A stretch of DNA of 64,000 bases from Candidatus Pantoea soli (GTDB taxonomy: Bacteria; Pseudomonadota; Gammaproteobacteria; Enterobacterales; Enterobacteriaceae): positions 1,674,001-1,738,000 of the forward strand of contig NZ_CP032702.1 of the NCBI RefSeq assembly GCF_007833795.1. The letters are read 5' to 3'. A program made the position numbers and the translations under genes. Every line of letters starts with the position of its first letter. Position 1 is the first letter of the stretch. This document shows positions 31,544 through 40,834 of the stretch, one piece after another. The notes under the pieces were generated by a model. It saw only the letters and a program-made list of their open reading frames with translations. It was not told the DNA's origin and did no database searches.

Positions 31544-32584
31544 ATGAGCGATAAATTACGTGTCGGCCTAATGGGCTACGGTTTTGCCAGCAAAACCTTT
31601 CATGCACCTTTGATCGCCGGCACGCCGGACGTGGAGCTGGCAGCCATCTCCAGCAGCGATGCCAGCAAGGTCCACGCTGACTGGCCGTCGGTGCAGGTGG
31701 TGGCTGAACCGCAGGCGCTGCTTGACGACCCGACCCTGGACCTGATTGTTATTCCCACCCCAAACGATACCCATTTCCCACTGGCCAAAGCGGCGCTGAA
31801 TGCGGGCAAGCATGTGGTCGTCGATAAGCCGTTTACCGTGACGTTGTCACAGGCGCGCGAGCTGGACCAGCTGGCCACCGCCAAAGGGCTGCTGCTGTCG
31901 GTGTTTCACAACCGCCGCTGGGACAGTGATTTCCTGACGCTGAAAAGCCTGCTGAACGACGGCACGCTCGGCGAGATCCGCTACTTTGAATCGCATTTTG
32001 ATCGCTTCCGTCCCGAAGTGCGCCAGCGCTGGCGCGAGATGAAAGGGCCGGGCAGCGGCATCTGGTTTGATCTCGGTCCGCACGTGCTGGATCAGGCGCT
32101 GCAGCTGTTTGGCCCGCCGGTGGCGATTAACGTGGATTTGGCCGAACTGCGTCCCGGTGCGCAAACCACCGACTATTTCCATGCGGTGCTGACCTATCCG
32201 ACCCGCCGCGTGGTGCTGCACGCCAGCATGCTGGTGGCGGCGGAGTCTGCGCGTTTTGTGGTGCACGGTACCCGGGGCAGCTACGTGAAATATGGCCTCG
32301 ACCCGCAGGAAGATCGGCTGAAAGCGGGCGAGCGTCCGCCGCAGGAAGCCTGGGGGTACGATATGCGCAACGGCACGCTGACGCTGGCAGAGGGAGATGT
32401 CATGGTGGAAAAAGAGCTGTTGACGCTGCCGGGCAATTATCCCGCGTATTACAGCGCGATCCGCGATGCCATTCGCGGCAGTGCGGCGAACCCGGTAAGC
32501 GCGGAAGAGGCGATTCAGGTGATGGAGCTGATTGAGCTGGGCCTGCAGTCGGCGGAAAAACGCCAGACGCTGTCGCTGAAATAA
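31544..32584 (+). CDS. ydgJ: Gfo/Idh/MocA-family oxidoreductase YdgJ
   Basis: Predicted NAD(P)-dependent sugar or inositol dehydrogenase, 346 residues. An N-terminal Rossmann fold (GLMGYGFASKTFHAPLI), the family Lys in VVDKPFTVT (EKP-type), and a C-terminal domain with GPGSGIWFDLGPHVLDQALQ. ATG at 31544 with AAGAGGAG upstream. Located between araC and add; in E. coli it is also next to add. Substrate unknown; the arabinose setting may be coincidental. Confidence 0.9.
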   Translation: MSDKLRVGLMGYGFASKTFHAPLIAGTPDVELAAISSSDASKVHADWPSVQVVAEPQALLDDPTLDLIVIPTPNDTHFPLAKAALNAGKHVVVDKPFTVTLSQARELDQLATAKGLLLSVFHNRRWDSDFLTLKSLLNDGTLGEIRYFESHFDRFRPEVRQRWREMKGPGSGIWFDLGPHVLDQALQLFGPPVAINVDLAELRPGAQTTDYFHAVLTYPTRRVVLHASMLVAAESARFVVHGTRGSYVKYGLDPQEDRLKAGERPPQEAWGYDMRNGTLTLAEGDVMVEKELLTLPGNYPAYYSAIRDAIRGSAANPVSAEEAIQVMELIELGLQSAEKRQTLSLK

Positions 32585-32596
32585 CTGCCGCTCGGG

Positions 32597-32634
32597 TGTG
32601 GCATGCTCACACGCCGCGCTTGCTCTGGCGCGGC
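32597..32634. terminator. hairpins between convergent ydgJ and add
   Basis: GTGTG / CACAC around GCATGCT, followed by GCCGCGC / GCGCGGC (32613-32619, 32628-32634). No T run; they probably act as a rho-independent-like or mRNA-end structure shared by both genes. Confidence 0.4.
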
Positions 32635-32690
32635 GCGTAAGCGCCCGGCCTGCCGTGTTGCCACGCCCGGCCGGTTGTCACCGGCGCGGG

Positions 32691-33689
32691 TTAACCGGCC
32701 ACGCGTTTACGCAGGTCGGCTTTCTCCGCCTCGCTGAGAAACGCAATGGTTACGCCGTTATCCTGCGCCTGACGGATTTCAGCGGCCGTCAGACCGGCCT
32801 GCGGAGCCGCGTGCGTATACTCATGCGCCAGCTCCACGCCCTGTACGGCCGGGTCGTCAGTGTTCAACGTCGCCAGGATACCATGCTGCAGGAAGGCCTT
32901 CAGCGGATGCGCCTGCAGCGACGAAACGGTGCTGGTCTGAATGTTTGACGTCAGGCAGGACTCAATCCCGATACGCTGCTCCGCCAGGAAATCCATCAGG
33001 GCACGATCCTCAATCGCTTTAACCCCATGACCGATGCGCTCTGCACCCAGCTCGCGAATCGCCTGCCAGATGCTTTCCGGACCGGCGGCTTCACCGGCGT
33101 GCACGGTAATGCGGAAACCGGCATCGCGCGCACGGTTAAAGTGACTCAGGAACTCACTGCCAGGGAAGCCCAGCTCATCGCCAGCCAGATCCACGGCGGT
33201 GATGCCATCACGGTGCGCCAGCAGGCCTTCCAGCTCGCGCAGGCAGGCCTCTTCACCAAAGGTACGGCTCATGATGCCGATCAGCTTCACCTGGACGCCA
33301 TACTGCTGCACGCCAGCGCGTACGCCGTCGATCACCGCCTCAACCACGCCGGCAATCGGCAGGCGGTGCGTCATGGCCATATAGCCGGGAGAAAAACGCA
33401 GCTCGGCATAATGAATACCGGCACGTGCGGCGTCTTCAACGTTCTCCAGCGCGATACGGCGGCAGGCGTCCAGATCGCCCAGCACTTTCACCCCCCAGTC
33501 GAGTTTCTGCAGGAAGCTGACCAGATCGGGTTCGTTAGCGGTAACCTGAACGTGCGGGCGCAGCGCATCCAGCGAATCCGCTGGCAAAGCAAGGTTAAAC
33601 TGGCGGCCTAAATCCAGGATGGTTTGGGCGCGGATGTTGCCATCAAGGTGGCGGTGGATATCGGTGAGGGGCAGTTTTGCATCAATCAT
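32691..33689 (-). CDS. add: adenosine deaminase
   Basis: Zinc enzyme converting adenosine or deoxyadenosine to inosine in purine salvage. 332 residues. Zinc-ligand motif [10 protein letters not shown], the HAGE motif ([15 protein letters not shown]), GHGVKAIED and [12 protein letters not shown] with the catalytic Asp pair are present. The frame is open 55 codons upstream, but the ATG at 33689 ([10 protein letters not shown]) matches the family N-terminus. Confidence 0.96.
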   Translation of the reverse strand: MIDAKLPLTDIHRHLDGNIRAQTILDLGRQFNLALPADSLDALRPHVQVTANEPDLVSFLQKLDWGVKVLGDLDACRRIALENVEDAARAGIHYAELRFSPGYMAMTHRLPIAGVVEAVIDGVRAGVQQYGVQVKLIGIMSRTFGEEACLRELEGLLAHRDGITAVDLAGDELGFPGSEFLSHFNRARDAGFRITVHAGEAAGPESIWQAIRELGAERIGHGVKAIEDRALMDFLAEQRIGIESCLTSNIQTSTVSSLQAHPLKAFLQHGILATLNTDDPAVQGVELAHEYTHAAPQAGLTAAEIRQAQDNGVTIAFLSEAEKADLRKRVAG

Positions 33690-34293
33690 GTCGCACTCGC
33701 TGAATGAACGTAAAGTGCAGACCATTATAAAAATATCTTGCGCAACCGCGCCAGTGATTTGCGCAAACCGAATGACAGATGCTGCATTAAGCAACAGTGT
33801 GCGTGTCAGTGACCAGTTGGCCGGTGCGGCGCACGCCTGCGCCTGCGTGGGCATTCCGGCGGGTGACGTGAAAGAAAACGTTTAAATCAGAAATAGCGAC
33901 CGGGCAGCTACAGGGCATCGGCATAATTGCGCTCAGCGCTAAAGCTATTTACAAAATTGCATCATTAATTTAACGCGCAAAATGCTTATCGATTAATGTG
34001 AATAAAAGATGAACAGGTGAATTAAGATGAGAAAATGTGTATGACCACGCCGAAAAAATAACGAGGCAGCGTTATTAAATCAGTGAGTTACAGAAGTTTA
34101 TCCCGGGAGCCGAAACGAAATGTTTAATTGTGTTAACCGGCATGTCAAAAGGTAATTAAGAAAAGCTGATAAAGAATGCCGGTTAAAAGGTGCAATATTC
34201 TCATAGTTGCGATTTGGGATATTTGTCCGATGGATTTATCACGTTCTCTCCATATACTCCCCGGTAGCTTATTTTTTCTGAGCCGGAGTGCGT
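33690..34293. other. intergenic region between divergent add and glycosyltransferase
   Basis: About 600 bases, strongly AT-rich in its right half (33880-34290), with no confidently called gene. A 37-codon frame at 33772-33885 is noted as a finding only. A GAAAACGTTTAA element near 33872 weakly resembles the core of a PurR operator, which would suit add, but the flanks do not match. Confidence 0.5.
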
Positions 34294-35493
34294 ATGAAAA
34301 TAATCGTCAATGGAAAGGGTTATCCGGAAAAGAGAAATATTATCGTCAGTGATTCCCATTCGTATCTTAACCTGAAATATAAAAATATCTGGCTTTATCG
34401 CAATGCGGTGCGCCAGCGGCTGATGAAAGCCAATAAGCTGTTTGTTTTTTCGCCACTGCCGTTCTCCGTGCCGGGCGACGCTCAGGTGATTCACCTGTTT
34501 AATGAGGTGGCGACTACGCAAAAGCCGTGGATTTCAACCTTTGAAACGGAACTGCCGCGCGTGTTGCCGGTGCCGGGAATATCGAAATGGCGTAATCCGG
34601 AACTGAAGAAGCAGCTGCGCCAGGTGGCTGCGCCACAGTGCAAAGCCATCATCGCCATTTCAGAAGCGACGAAAAACATTCAGATGAAACTGCTGGAAGC
34701 CTTTCCCGGGGAGGCGGCGGCGATTCTGCCTAAGCTGCATACGCTGCATCCGCCGCAGGCGGTGATCAGCGATCGGCCGCGCAGCGCCGCAGCGGGGAAG
34801 CGTGTTTTCAGCTTTGTGGGCAACGAATTCTATCGTAAAGGCGGGGCGGAAGTGGTGCTGGCCTTCAGCGAGCTTCTGCAGGAAGGCGTTATCGATCGCG
34901 ACAGCGTTGAGGTGAATTTAGTGGGCGATCTGAGCAACCGTTACAATATTGCTCACGGCGCGTATCAGGATAACGCCGCGTTTTATCAGCAGATTGAAAC
35001 CTTAATCAACCAGCAGTCGATCTTCCGCCACGTCGCATTTATGCAGAATACGCTGCTGATGGATCTGCTGCGCCAGACCGACGTGGGATTATTACCGACC
35101 TGGCAGGACACCTATGGTTTTTCGGTACTTGAAATGCAGGCGTGCGGCTGTCCGGTAATTACCACCAATGTGCGCGCGCTGCCGGAAATTAATCCGTCTC
35201 AGGCGGGCTGGCTGCTGCACTGTCCGCTGGATGAGATGTTTGAAATATCTCTGCGCTCAGCGGAGGAGAAACAGCGCATTCGCCGTCAGGTGGTGGCGCA
35301 GCTGAAACAGACGATTACCGACATTCTCGCCCAACCTGAGTCGGTGCGTTCACGCTCGGCCATGGCACTGCAGCGGATTAAAACTGATCACGATCCGGCG
35401 CGCTTCCGCGCCAGTCTGGATGCCTTTTATCAGCTGGCGGCACGCGCGACGCCGGCACCGGTGGGTGAGGCCCTTAAACGCAGCAACCGCTGA
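34294..35493 (+). CDS. GT4-like glycosyltransferase, orphan
   Basis: Predicted GT-B fold retaining glycosyltransferase of 399 residues. The C-terminal nucleotide-sugar half is clear: FSFVGNEFYRKGGAEVVLAF, a middle FRHVAFMQNTLLMDLLRQTD, and the EX7E-like region WQDTYGFSVLEMQACGCPVI-TTNVRALPE. The N-terminal half is divergent. ATG at 34294 with GGAG 5 bases before. It stands alone, flanked by AT-rich DNA and a terminator, with no other polysaccharide genes nearby; acceptor and sugar donor cannot be told. The upstream AT-richness suggests acquisition or H-NS control. Confidence 0.82.
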   Translation: MKIIVNGKGYPEKRNIIVSDSHSYLNLKYKNIWLYRNAVRQRLMKANKLFVFSPLPFSVPGDAQVIHLFNEVATTQKPWISTFETELPRVLPVPGISKWRNPELKKQLRQVAAPQCKAIIAISEATKNIQMKLLEAFPGEAAAILPKLHTLHPPQAVISDRPRSAAAGKRVFSFVGNEFYRKGGAEVVLAFSELLQEGVIDRDSVEVNLVGDLSNRYNIAHGAYQDNAAFYQQIETLINQQSIFRHVAFMQNTLLMDLLRQTDVGLLPTWQDTYGFSVLEMQACGCPVITTNVRALPEINPSQAGWLLHCPLDEMFEISLRSAEEKQRIRRQVVAQLKQTITDILAQPESVRSRSAMALQRIKTDHDPARFRASLDAFYQLAARATPAPVGEALKRSNR

Positions 35494-35539
35494 GGCGCCT
35501 GTTTTTCGGGTGAGGCGTCTGTCCGATGCAGAATCGTTT

Positions 35540-35573
35540 AACGGCATTCAGGGTTGCCTGAATGCCGTTTTTT
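35540..35573 (+). terminator. terminator after glycosyltransferase
   Basis: AACGGCATTCAGG / CCTGAATGCCGTT, a 13-bp perfect stem with a 4-base loop (GTTG), followed by a T run on the plus strand. Confidence 0.92.
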
Positions 35574-35692
35574 CTGCGCGCTCGTTTTATCGCCGTTCGC
35601 ACCCTTGCTTTTCTTCTGCCGCCGGTAACGCTTTCGGGTGATAACGCTTACACTGCGGGTCAATTTATCGGCAGAATATCGGTTCTGGCCGC

Positions 35693-35719
35693 TTATCGGC
35701 GCAGAAATGCGAAACTTTA
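35693..35719 (-). promoter_or_regulatory. consensus sigma-28 (FliA) promoter, leftward
   Basis: Read on the minus strand: TAAAGTTT (35719-35712), 11-base spacer (35711-35701), GCCGATAA (35700-35693), an exact match to the enterobacterial flagellar sigma-28 consensus. Transcription would start near 35685 and run toward the glycosyltransferase terminator and then antisense to that gene. No recognisable coding gene lies on this strand. Confidence 0.75.
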
Positions 35720-36059
35720 ATCTTTTCCTGCTCACATCAATTTTAATAAAAAAACCGTTCTGTTATGCCTGCACAACATCAGGGGTATAAAATTCATGTC
35801 GCTGTATTATATGGTTATTTTATTATTTGACTTTAGTTCTGACACAAGAAAATATCGTCAGTTCATTGCCTTCAAAATCACTTGCAGCAACCTATAATCC
35901 AGTTCAGCTGATATGAAGCGACGTTATTTCGTTACCGTGTTTTGCCCGCGCAGTTATTTGCGTTGTGGCAGGGCGACTTTTTTTGCTTTCAAAAAACTGC
36001 GCTCTTCATACTAATAATATTTATCGAATCGTTTATTTCTCACACACCCGGAATTAAGC

Positions 36060-37988
36060 ATGAAAAAAATACTGCACACCATCAACCTGCCTGCAAAGTT
36101 TATTCTGCTGGGCTTATTTGCCCTGGTATTGTTTATTTTTCCAACTTTTCTCTTCATTCAGAGCGGTAATCAACTGATTGACGCCAAAGAAGTGGAGCTG
36201 ACCGGCATCCCTGTCGAGAAAAAGATGCTGACGCTGCTGAATCAGATCCAGCGCCACCGTGCAGAAAGCGCGATCGCGATTGCGCTGAACAAACCGGACA
36301 ACGCCCCGCGGCTGGAACTGGTTGAGACCATCAATAAACTGCAGGGCGTGATTCATGATGACCTGACACAGGCCGATCCCCAGGCGCAGCCGCTGGCGCG
36401 GCTGGAAAAGGTCTCACACGAATGGGAATCCCTGCAGGCGGATCTGAATAATCGCTCACTGTCACTGGATGACAGCCTGACCCGGCACGCCGCGCTGATC
36501 CAAAACCTGCTGATGGCAAACCAGGATGTGCTGGATTTTTATGGGCTGACGCTGGACAGCGATCTGAATACCTATCAGCTGATCGTCAGCGTGTTCAGCC
36601 GCCTGCCGCTGCTGACGGAAACGCTGGGGCAGATCCGCGCACACGGCACCTCGCTGATTGCGGAAGGACAGAGCGCGCCGGAAGCGGCCATCAGCCGTAT
36701 GGCGTTCCGCATTGAAAATGGCAAAGTCGCCCTCGACCAGTTCAGCAGCAACATGGATAAAGTGTTTGCCATTGAGCCTTCACTGAAAGCCATTTTTTCC
36801 GCCACGGATGAAAACGCCAATCAGCAGGCACTGAATGCGCTGGCGCTGGCTGAACGGCTGTTCGGCAGTAAAACCGAGACGATTACCGCAACCGACTACG
36901 TGCGGATTTTCACCCAGGCGATCAATGCCTATTCCGCACTGGGCAATCAGAGCGCCGATAAGCTCACCGGGATGCTTGACGCGCAGATTCAGGCGCGCCG
37001 TCACGATCAGTACCTGCTGCTGGGTGCACTGCTGGCGGTCGCGCTGCTGGCGATCTTCGTTGCCACGCTGATCTCACGCTCGGTGACCCGTCCGGTTGAA
37101 GAAGCGGTGCATGCGGCGGAACGTGTGGCGGCGGGCGACCTGACCACAGCGATCCGCGTGGAAGGCTCCAACGAGATGGCCATGCTGCTGAAATCGCTGG
37201 GTCTGATGCAGGATCGGCTGTTACAGCTGGTCTCCGGGATCAAGGATAACGCGCTGACCATCGCCACCTCATCAGAAGAGATCGCCCGCGGTAACGATAA
37301 CCTGTCGGCACGGACCGAAGAGCAGGCGGCTTCGCTGGCACAGACGGCGGCCAGCATGGAGCAGATGGCATCGATTATCAGTCAGAACGCCGATAATACC
37401 CGTCACGCGTCGACCATGGCTGAAGCGGCTACCAGCGCCTCCATGCTCAGCGGCGAAGCGATGGATGCGGTACTGACAACCATGGACAAAATCCGCGGCA
37501 GTTCAGCGCGTATTGAGGATATCACCAGCGTGATTGACAGCATCGCCTTCCAGACCAACATCCTGGCCCTGAACGCAGCGGTGGAAGCGGCACGCGCCGG
37601 GGAGTCGGGCAAAGGGTTTGCGGTCGTGGCATCGGAAGTGCGTTCGCTGGCGCAGCGCTCAGCTTCGGCGGCCAAAGAGATCAAAGAGCTGATTGCGCAA
37701 TCGGTGGAGCATGCCCAGGAAGGTATCATCCAGGCGCGGCACGCAGGCGATAAAGTGAAGCAGAGCGTGGAGGCCATTGAGCAAACCTCCCAGCTGATTC
37801 GCGATATTTCCTCTTCTTCGCAGGAGCAGAGTGGCGGTATCACGCAGATCAATATTGCGGTGAACCAGATGGATCAGGTAACGCAGCAGAATGCGGCACT
37901 GGTTGAGGAATCCGCGGCCTCTGCTGGCGACCTGGCGCAGCAGGCGTCCTCGCTGAGAGAGCGCATCGCGGTATTCAGGACGGCATAA
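36060..37988 (+). CDS. methyl-accepting chemotaxis protein with large sensor domain
   Basis: Transmembrane chemoreceptor of 642 residues. TM1 about 13-35, periplasmic sensor about 36-317 (roughly 280 residues, nearly twice the Tar/Tsr size), TM2 about 318-337, HAMP to about 390, then the cytoplasmic coiled-coil signalling domain with the conserved hairpin tip [20 protein letters not shown]. The sensor has no motif I recognise; it begins with a helix [20 protein letters not shown] resembling helical-bundle nitrate/unknown sensors. It ends AVFRTA and lacks the C-terminal NWETF-type pentapeptide, so it would rely on other receptors for efficient adaptation. Ligand unknown. Confidence 0.92.
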   Translation: MKKILHTINLPAKFILLGLFALVLFIFPTFLFIQSGNQLIDAKEVELTGIPVEKKMLTLLNQIQRHRAESAIAIALNKPDNAPRLELVETINKLQGVIHDDLTQADPQAQPLARLEKVSHEWESLQADLNNRSLSLDDSLTRHAALIQNLLMANQDVLDFYGLTLDSDLNTYQLIVSVFSRLPLLTETLGQIRAHGTSLIAEGQSAPEAAISRMAFRIENGKVALDQFSSNMDKVFAIEPSLKAIFSATDENANQQALNALALAERLFGSKTETITATDYVRIFTQAINAYSALGNQSADKLTGMLDAQIQARRHDQYLLLGALLAVALLAIFVATLISRSVTRPVEEAVHAAERVAAGDLTTAIRVEGSNEMAMLLKSLGLMQDRLLQLVSGIKDNALTIATSSEEIARGNDNLSARTEEQAASLAQTAASMEQMASIISQNADNTRHASTMAEAATSASMLSGEAMDAVLTTMDKIRGSSARIEDITSVIDSIAFQTNILALNAAVEAARAGESGKGFAVVASEVRSLAQRSASAAKEIKELIAQSVEHAQEGIIQARHAGDKVKQSVEAIEQTSQLIRDISSSSQEQSGGITQINIAVNQMDQVTQQNAALVEESAASAGDLAQQASSLRERIAVFRTA

Positions 37989-38074
37989 GTTAAACGCAGC
38001 GCGGGGCCGGGCCTCGCGCGGGCGGGAGAGTGCGCCTGCCAGTCACGCAGGGCAAACATGCCCTGCATGGCAGG

Positions 38075-38311
38075 TTAACGGTTTTTCGCCGTCAGGCTGA
38101 GAAAGGGGTGTTTGCCTGCCAGTAACAGCAGGAATTCATACTCCCCCTGGCTCAGCGGTGAGGGCTTCGCCGCGGCTTCTTTCATTTGCCAGACGCGCAG
38201 ACTCAGATCAAAACGTTCTGCAGCGTGTAGCTGTGTCATACCGGTTGCCATGCGTAAGTCACGCACATCGGTCCGCACCGGCACCATGTGCTGAAAAGAT
38301 TTGTGGCTCAT
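38075..38311 (-). CDS. small helix-turn-helix-like protein of unknown function
   Basis: Predicted protein of 78 residues. The segment RTDVRDLRMATGMTQLHAAE then RFDLSLRVWQMKE looks like an XRE-type helix-turn-helix with a degenerate second half, followed by LSQGEYEFLLLLAGKHPFLS. I do not know a named family; similar small regulators occur near mobile DNA. It lies between the two chemoreceptor genes, co-oriented with the second (64 bases downstream of its stop). Confidence 0.6.
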   Translation of the reverse strand: MSHKSFQHMVPVRTDVRDLRMATGMTQLHAAERFDLSLRVWQMKEAAAKPSPLSQGEYEFLLLLAGKHPFLSLTAKNR

Positions 38312-38375
38312 TCTTTTTTCTCTTTTATCAAAACCGTCCCTGTCCGTGTCGGCATTCGCCGGGCATCATGCCGGT

Positions 38376-39800
38376 TCACTGGCTGAGCAGGGCGTGCGCC
38401 CTGGCCTGGGGTTGCGCCACGCCAGGACGGCTGTCCTGACGATGAGCAAAGGTAAAATGGTCGATCGCGGATGCAAGGGTTTCCGTGCGGCCATTCATAC
38501 TGCCGGCTGAGGTGGCAATCTCTTTCACCAGCGACGCATTCTGCTGCGTCACGCGGTCCAGATCGGCCACTGCCAGCGTGACCTGGGCGATACCCTTGCT
38601 CTGTTCATCTGAGGCCAGCGCAATTTGACTGATCAGATCAGTCACCGCCGAAACGCTCTGTGTGGCGCTGCCCATGATCTCCCCGGCGCGTCGGGCAGTG
38701 TGTGCACCCTGTTCTACCCGCACCACGGTGCCGTTGATCAGGCCTTCAATCTCTTTTGCAGCGCTGGCGCTGCGCTGTGCCAGCGTACGCACCTCGGCGG
38801 CGACCACGGCAAATCCGCGCCCCTGTTCGCCCGCGCGCGCCGCTTCCACCGCCGCGTTCAGCGCCAGAATATTGGTCTGGAAGGCGATGCTGTTAACGGT
38901 ATCGGTAAACTGGCGGATTTTATCGGCTTCGCTGGCAATGTCTGCCATCACTGTCGCGACGCTCTTCACTAACGCTTCGCCATCGCGCGTGGTGCGCGCC
39001 GCTTCCTGCGCCAGTCCGCGTGCTTCGCCGGCGCTGTGCGCGTTGTGCTCTACGGTGGCGCTCAGCTGCTCCATACTGGCGGAAGTCTGTTCCAGGGCAG
39101 CCGCCTGACGCGTAGTGCGATCGGAAAGATCGACGTTGCCGCTGGCGATATCCGCAGACTCCTTGCGCAGGACATGGGTGTTCTCATGCACGGCACGCAC
39201 CGTTGTCAGCAGGCTCTCCTGCATCAGCTTCACCAGCGGGATTAACTGACCCACACAGTTGCGGCCAAAATCCCGCGGTTCACGCGTCAGATCGCCACCG
39301 GCAATGGCACGGAAATGTTCACGCAGCCAGCCCAGCGGCCTGACAAGATGCACCACCAGAAAGCGGTCACAGAAGATCAGCAGCCCGAGCATCAGCAGCG
39401 CAGCGGTGACAAAGGCCCGCTCCAGGCGCTGGCGATCGGCGGCCAGCGCGCTGCTGTCTGCCGCTATCTGATGCTGCAGCGAGGTCAGGCGCTCTTCCGC
39501 CGGCGCGGCAAAGTCTGCCGGTGGCCCGTTAAGCGCTGCCCGCAGCGGTGCCCAGCTGTCATCTGCCGGGATATCGGCAGACACCGTGGCTTTTGCCGCC
39601 GCGTTACCGGACTGCATCGCAATACTGGCGCGATTCAGAAACGCCAGCTGGCGGGTGAGTTCATCGTTGCGCTGCGCGCGCTGATGCATGTCACGTAACA
39701 GGGCGCTGCCATAGCTGCCAGCCAGAGCAACAATCAGCAGTGCGGCCAGCAGGATGCACTGCACCACTCTGCGGATAGTAAAGTTTTTCAGAAATTGCAT
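38376..39800 (-). CDS. methyl-accepting chemotaxis protein with short sensor domain
   Basis: Chemoreceptor of 474 residues. TM1 about 13-31, a compact periplasmic domain about 32-128 (four-helix-bundle size), TM2 about 129-150, HAMP beginning HLVRPLGWLREHFRAIAGGD, then the signalling domain with hairpin tip [20 protein letters not shown]. It ends in a proline/glutamine-rich tail (RAHALLSQ) without a pentapeptide. Oppositely oriented to the other receptor. Ligand unknown. Confidence 0.92.
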   Translation of the reverse strand: MQFLKNFTIRRVVQCILLAALLIVALAGSYGSALLRDMHQRAQRNDELTRQLAFLNRASIAMQSGNAAAKATVSADIPADDSWAPLRAALNGPPADFAAPAEERLTSLQHQIAADSSALAADRQRLERAFVTAALLMLGLLIFCDRFLVVHLVRPLGWLREHFRAIAGGDLTREPRDFGRNCVGQLIPLVKLMQESLLTTVRAVHENTHVLRKESADIASGNVDLSDRTTRQAAALEQTSASMEQLSATVEHNAHSAGEARGLAQEAARTTRDGEALVKSVATVMADIASEADKIRQFTDTVNSIAFQTNILALNAAVEAARAGEQGRGFAVVAAEVRTLAQRSASAAKEIEGLINGTVVRVEQGAHTARRAGEIMGSATQSVSAVTDLISQIALASDEQSKGIAQVTLAVADLDRVTQQNASLVKEIATSAGSMNGRTETLASAIDHFTFAHRQDSRPGVAQPQARAHALLSQ

Positions 39801-40162
39801 GATGAGATTCCCCGGTGTTGATATTGCTCAAAACTGACAGAGAGTTATTTTGATTGCTCGCAATAATGTAGCGCGCTATTTTTTTACCCGTTAAGCGTGG
39901 CAGGCTTTTCTGAAAAAGGAAATAACCTGACGACAAAATATTTTATTCAGAATGACAGGTTAAATTAATCCGGCTGCCGACGGGCTCGCCGAGCGGCGCG
40001 GCAGCCGGGTTTTTCCACCGCGCGGTGCGGCGATTGTTTATTCCTCTTGCTGTTATTACTGCTGCCGTTTTGTTTTATGACGCGCAGCATGGCTGCCCGG
40101 CGCCTTAAGTTGCCGGCGGCCACCCCATAAATCGCCAGTCAGGCGCGCCCGTATGCCATTAT
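39801..40162. other. intergenic region between chemoreceptor and anti-sigma gene
   Basis: About 360 bases without a gene: the promoter side of the short chemoreceptor (AT-rich, 39801-39965) and a large GC-rich inverted repeat (separate entry) that probably ends the anti-sigma operon. No sigma-28 promoter consensus seen upstream of the receptor. Confidence 0.5.
39970..40014. terminator. large hairpin downstream of the ECF operon
   Basis: CCGGCTGCCG / CGGCAGCCGG (39970-39979, 39999-40008) perfect 10-bp arms with an internal GCTCG / CGAGC stem. The T run is on the plus strand (40009-40014), although the operon that needs termination is on the minus strand, so its direction of action is unclear. 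Confidence 0.5.
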
Positions 40163-40834
40163 TCAGCCACGCGTCTGCGCCGCCGTTAAACTTGCGCTGT
40201 ATAACACCGGCCCGGTTGGCTGGCCGGTTGGCGAACCGCCGCGCGGCTCCAGGCTGATGGCCAGCGTGGCCTCTGTCAGCGTGGCGGAGGCGGTCAGGGC
40301 ATAACGCCGGGAAGTCTCCGTATCAACCAGCCCCAGCGAAACCGGCGCCTGGCCCGGCGGTATCAGCCAGAGCTGCAGGCTCTGATCGTCCCGCACCGCA
40401 CGCGGCTGCAGCGGAGCGAGGCTGATGACATCACGCTGGCGGTTGACGCTCACCACCCACTGGCTGTGGTGTTGCGCATCGGCAAGCACCGCCAGCGGGG
40501 TGAGCGCCGGTTCGCGCAGCGTGTAAGCCGCGGCCAGCAGGCCCAGCGCGACGCAGGCCGCAGCCAGCCAGGGCAGGGCGCGACGCGACGCTGGCGGACG
40601 TTGTTCTGCCGGCAGCGACAGCGCAATTTTCTTCCACAGGGTGTCAGAAGGCGCAACGGGCGTGAGCGGATGATCCAGGCCGCCGAGCAGCGATTGCCAG
40701 CGCGCCACGCGCTGCAGCAGCACCGGCTCGCTGCGCAGGCGACGCTGAAAGCGCAATCGGGCGCCGCCCTGCAGCGTACCGAGGGCGTACTCTGCAGCCA
40801 GCGCTTCGTCACGCGCCTCGTTATCGCTTGTCAT
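40163..40834 (-). CDS. anti-sigma factor (RskA/ChrR-like membrane type)
   Basis: Membrane-bound anti-sigma factor of 223 residues. N-terminal cytoplasmic zinc-less ASD-like helices (ALAAEYALGTLQGGARLRFQ), one membrane segment about 86-106 (LPWLAAACVALGLLAAAYTL) and a periplasmic RskA C-terminal domain (about 107-223) with SLQLWLIPPGQAPVSLGLVD. The ATG at 40834 overlaps the sigma stop (ATGA), meaning coupled, near-equimolar synthesis. It should hold the sigma factor inactive until a periplasmic signal triggers release. Confidence 0.88.
   Translation of the reverse strand: MTSDNEARDEALAAEYALGTLQGGARLRFQRRLRSEPVLLQRVARWQSLLGGLDHPLTPVAPSDTLWKKIALSLPAEQRPPASRRALPWLAAACVALGLLAAAYTLREPALTPLAVLADAQHHSQWVVSVNRQRDVISLAPLQPRAVRDDQSLQLWLIPPGQAPVSLGLVDTETSRRYALTASATLTEATLAISLEPRGGSPTGQPTGPVLYSASLTAAQTRG

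Larger units (their letters stand above)
35494..36059. other. intergenic region upstream of the first chemoreceptor
   Basis: About 570 bases. Contains the glycosyltransferase terminator, a leftward sigma-28 promoter (separate entry) and an AT-rich segment before the chemoreceptor. No sigma-28 consensus was found in the rightward direction. A CCTATAAT stretch at about 35891 is a possible sigma-70 -10 box. Confidence 0.5.

Noticed and set aside
33865..33890. PurR operator for add
   Set aside because: Only the central AAACGTTT core fits; flanking consensus cytosine/guanine positions do not.
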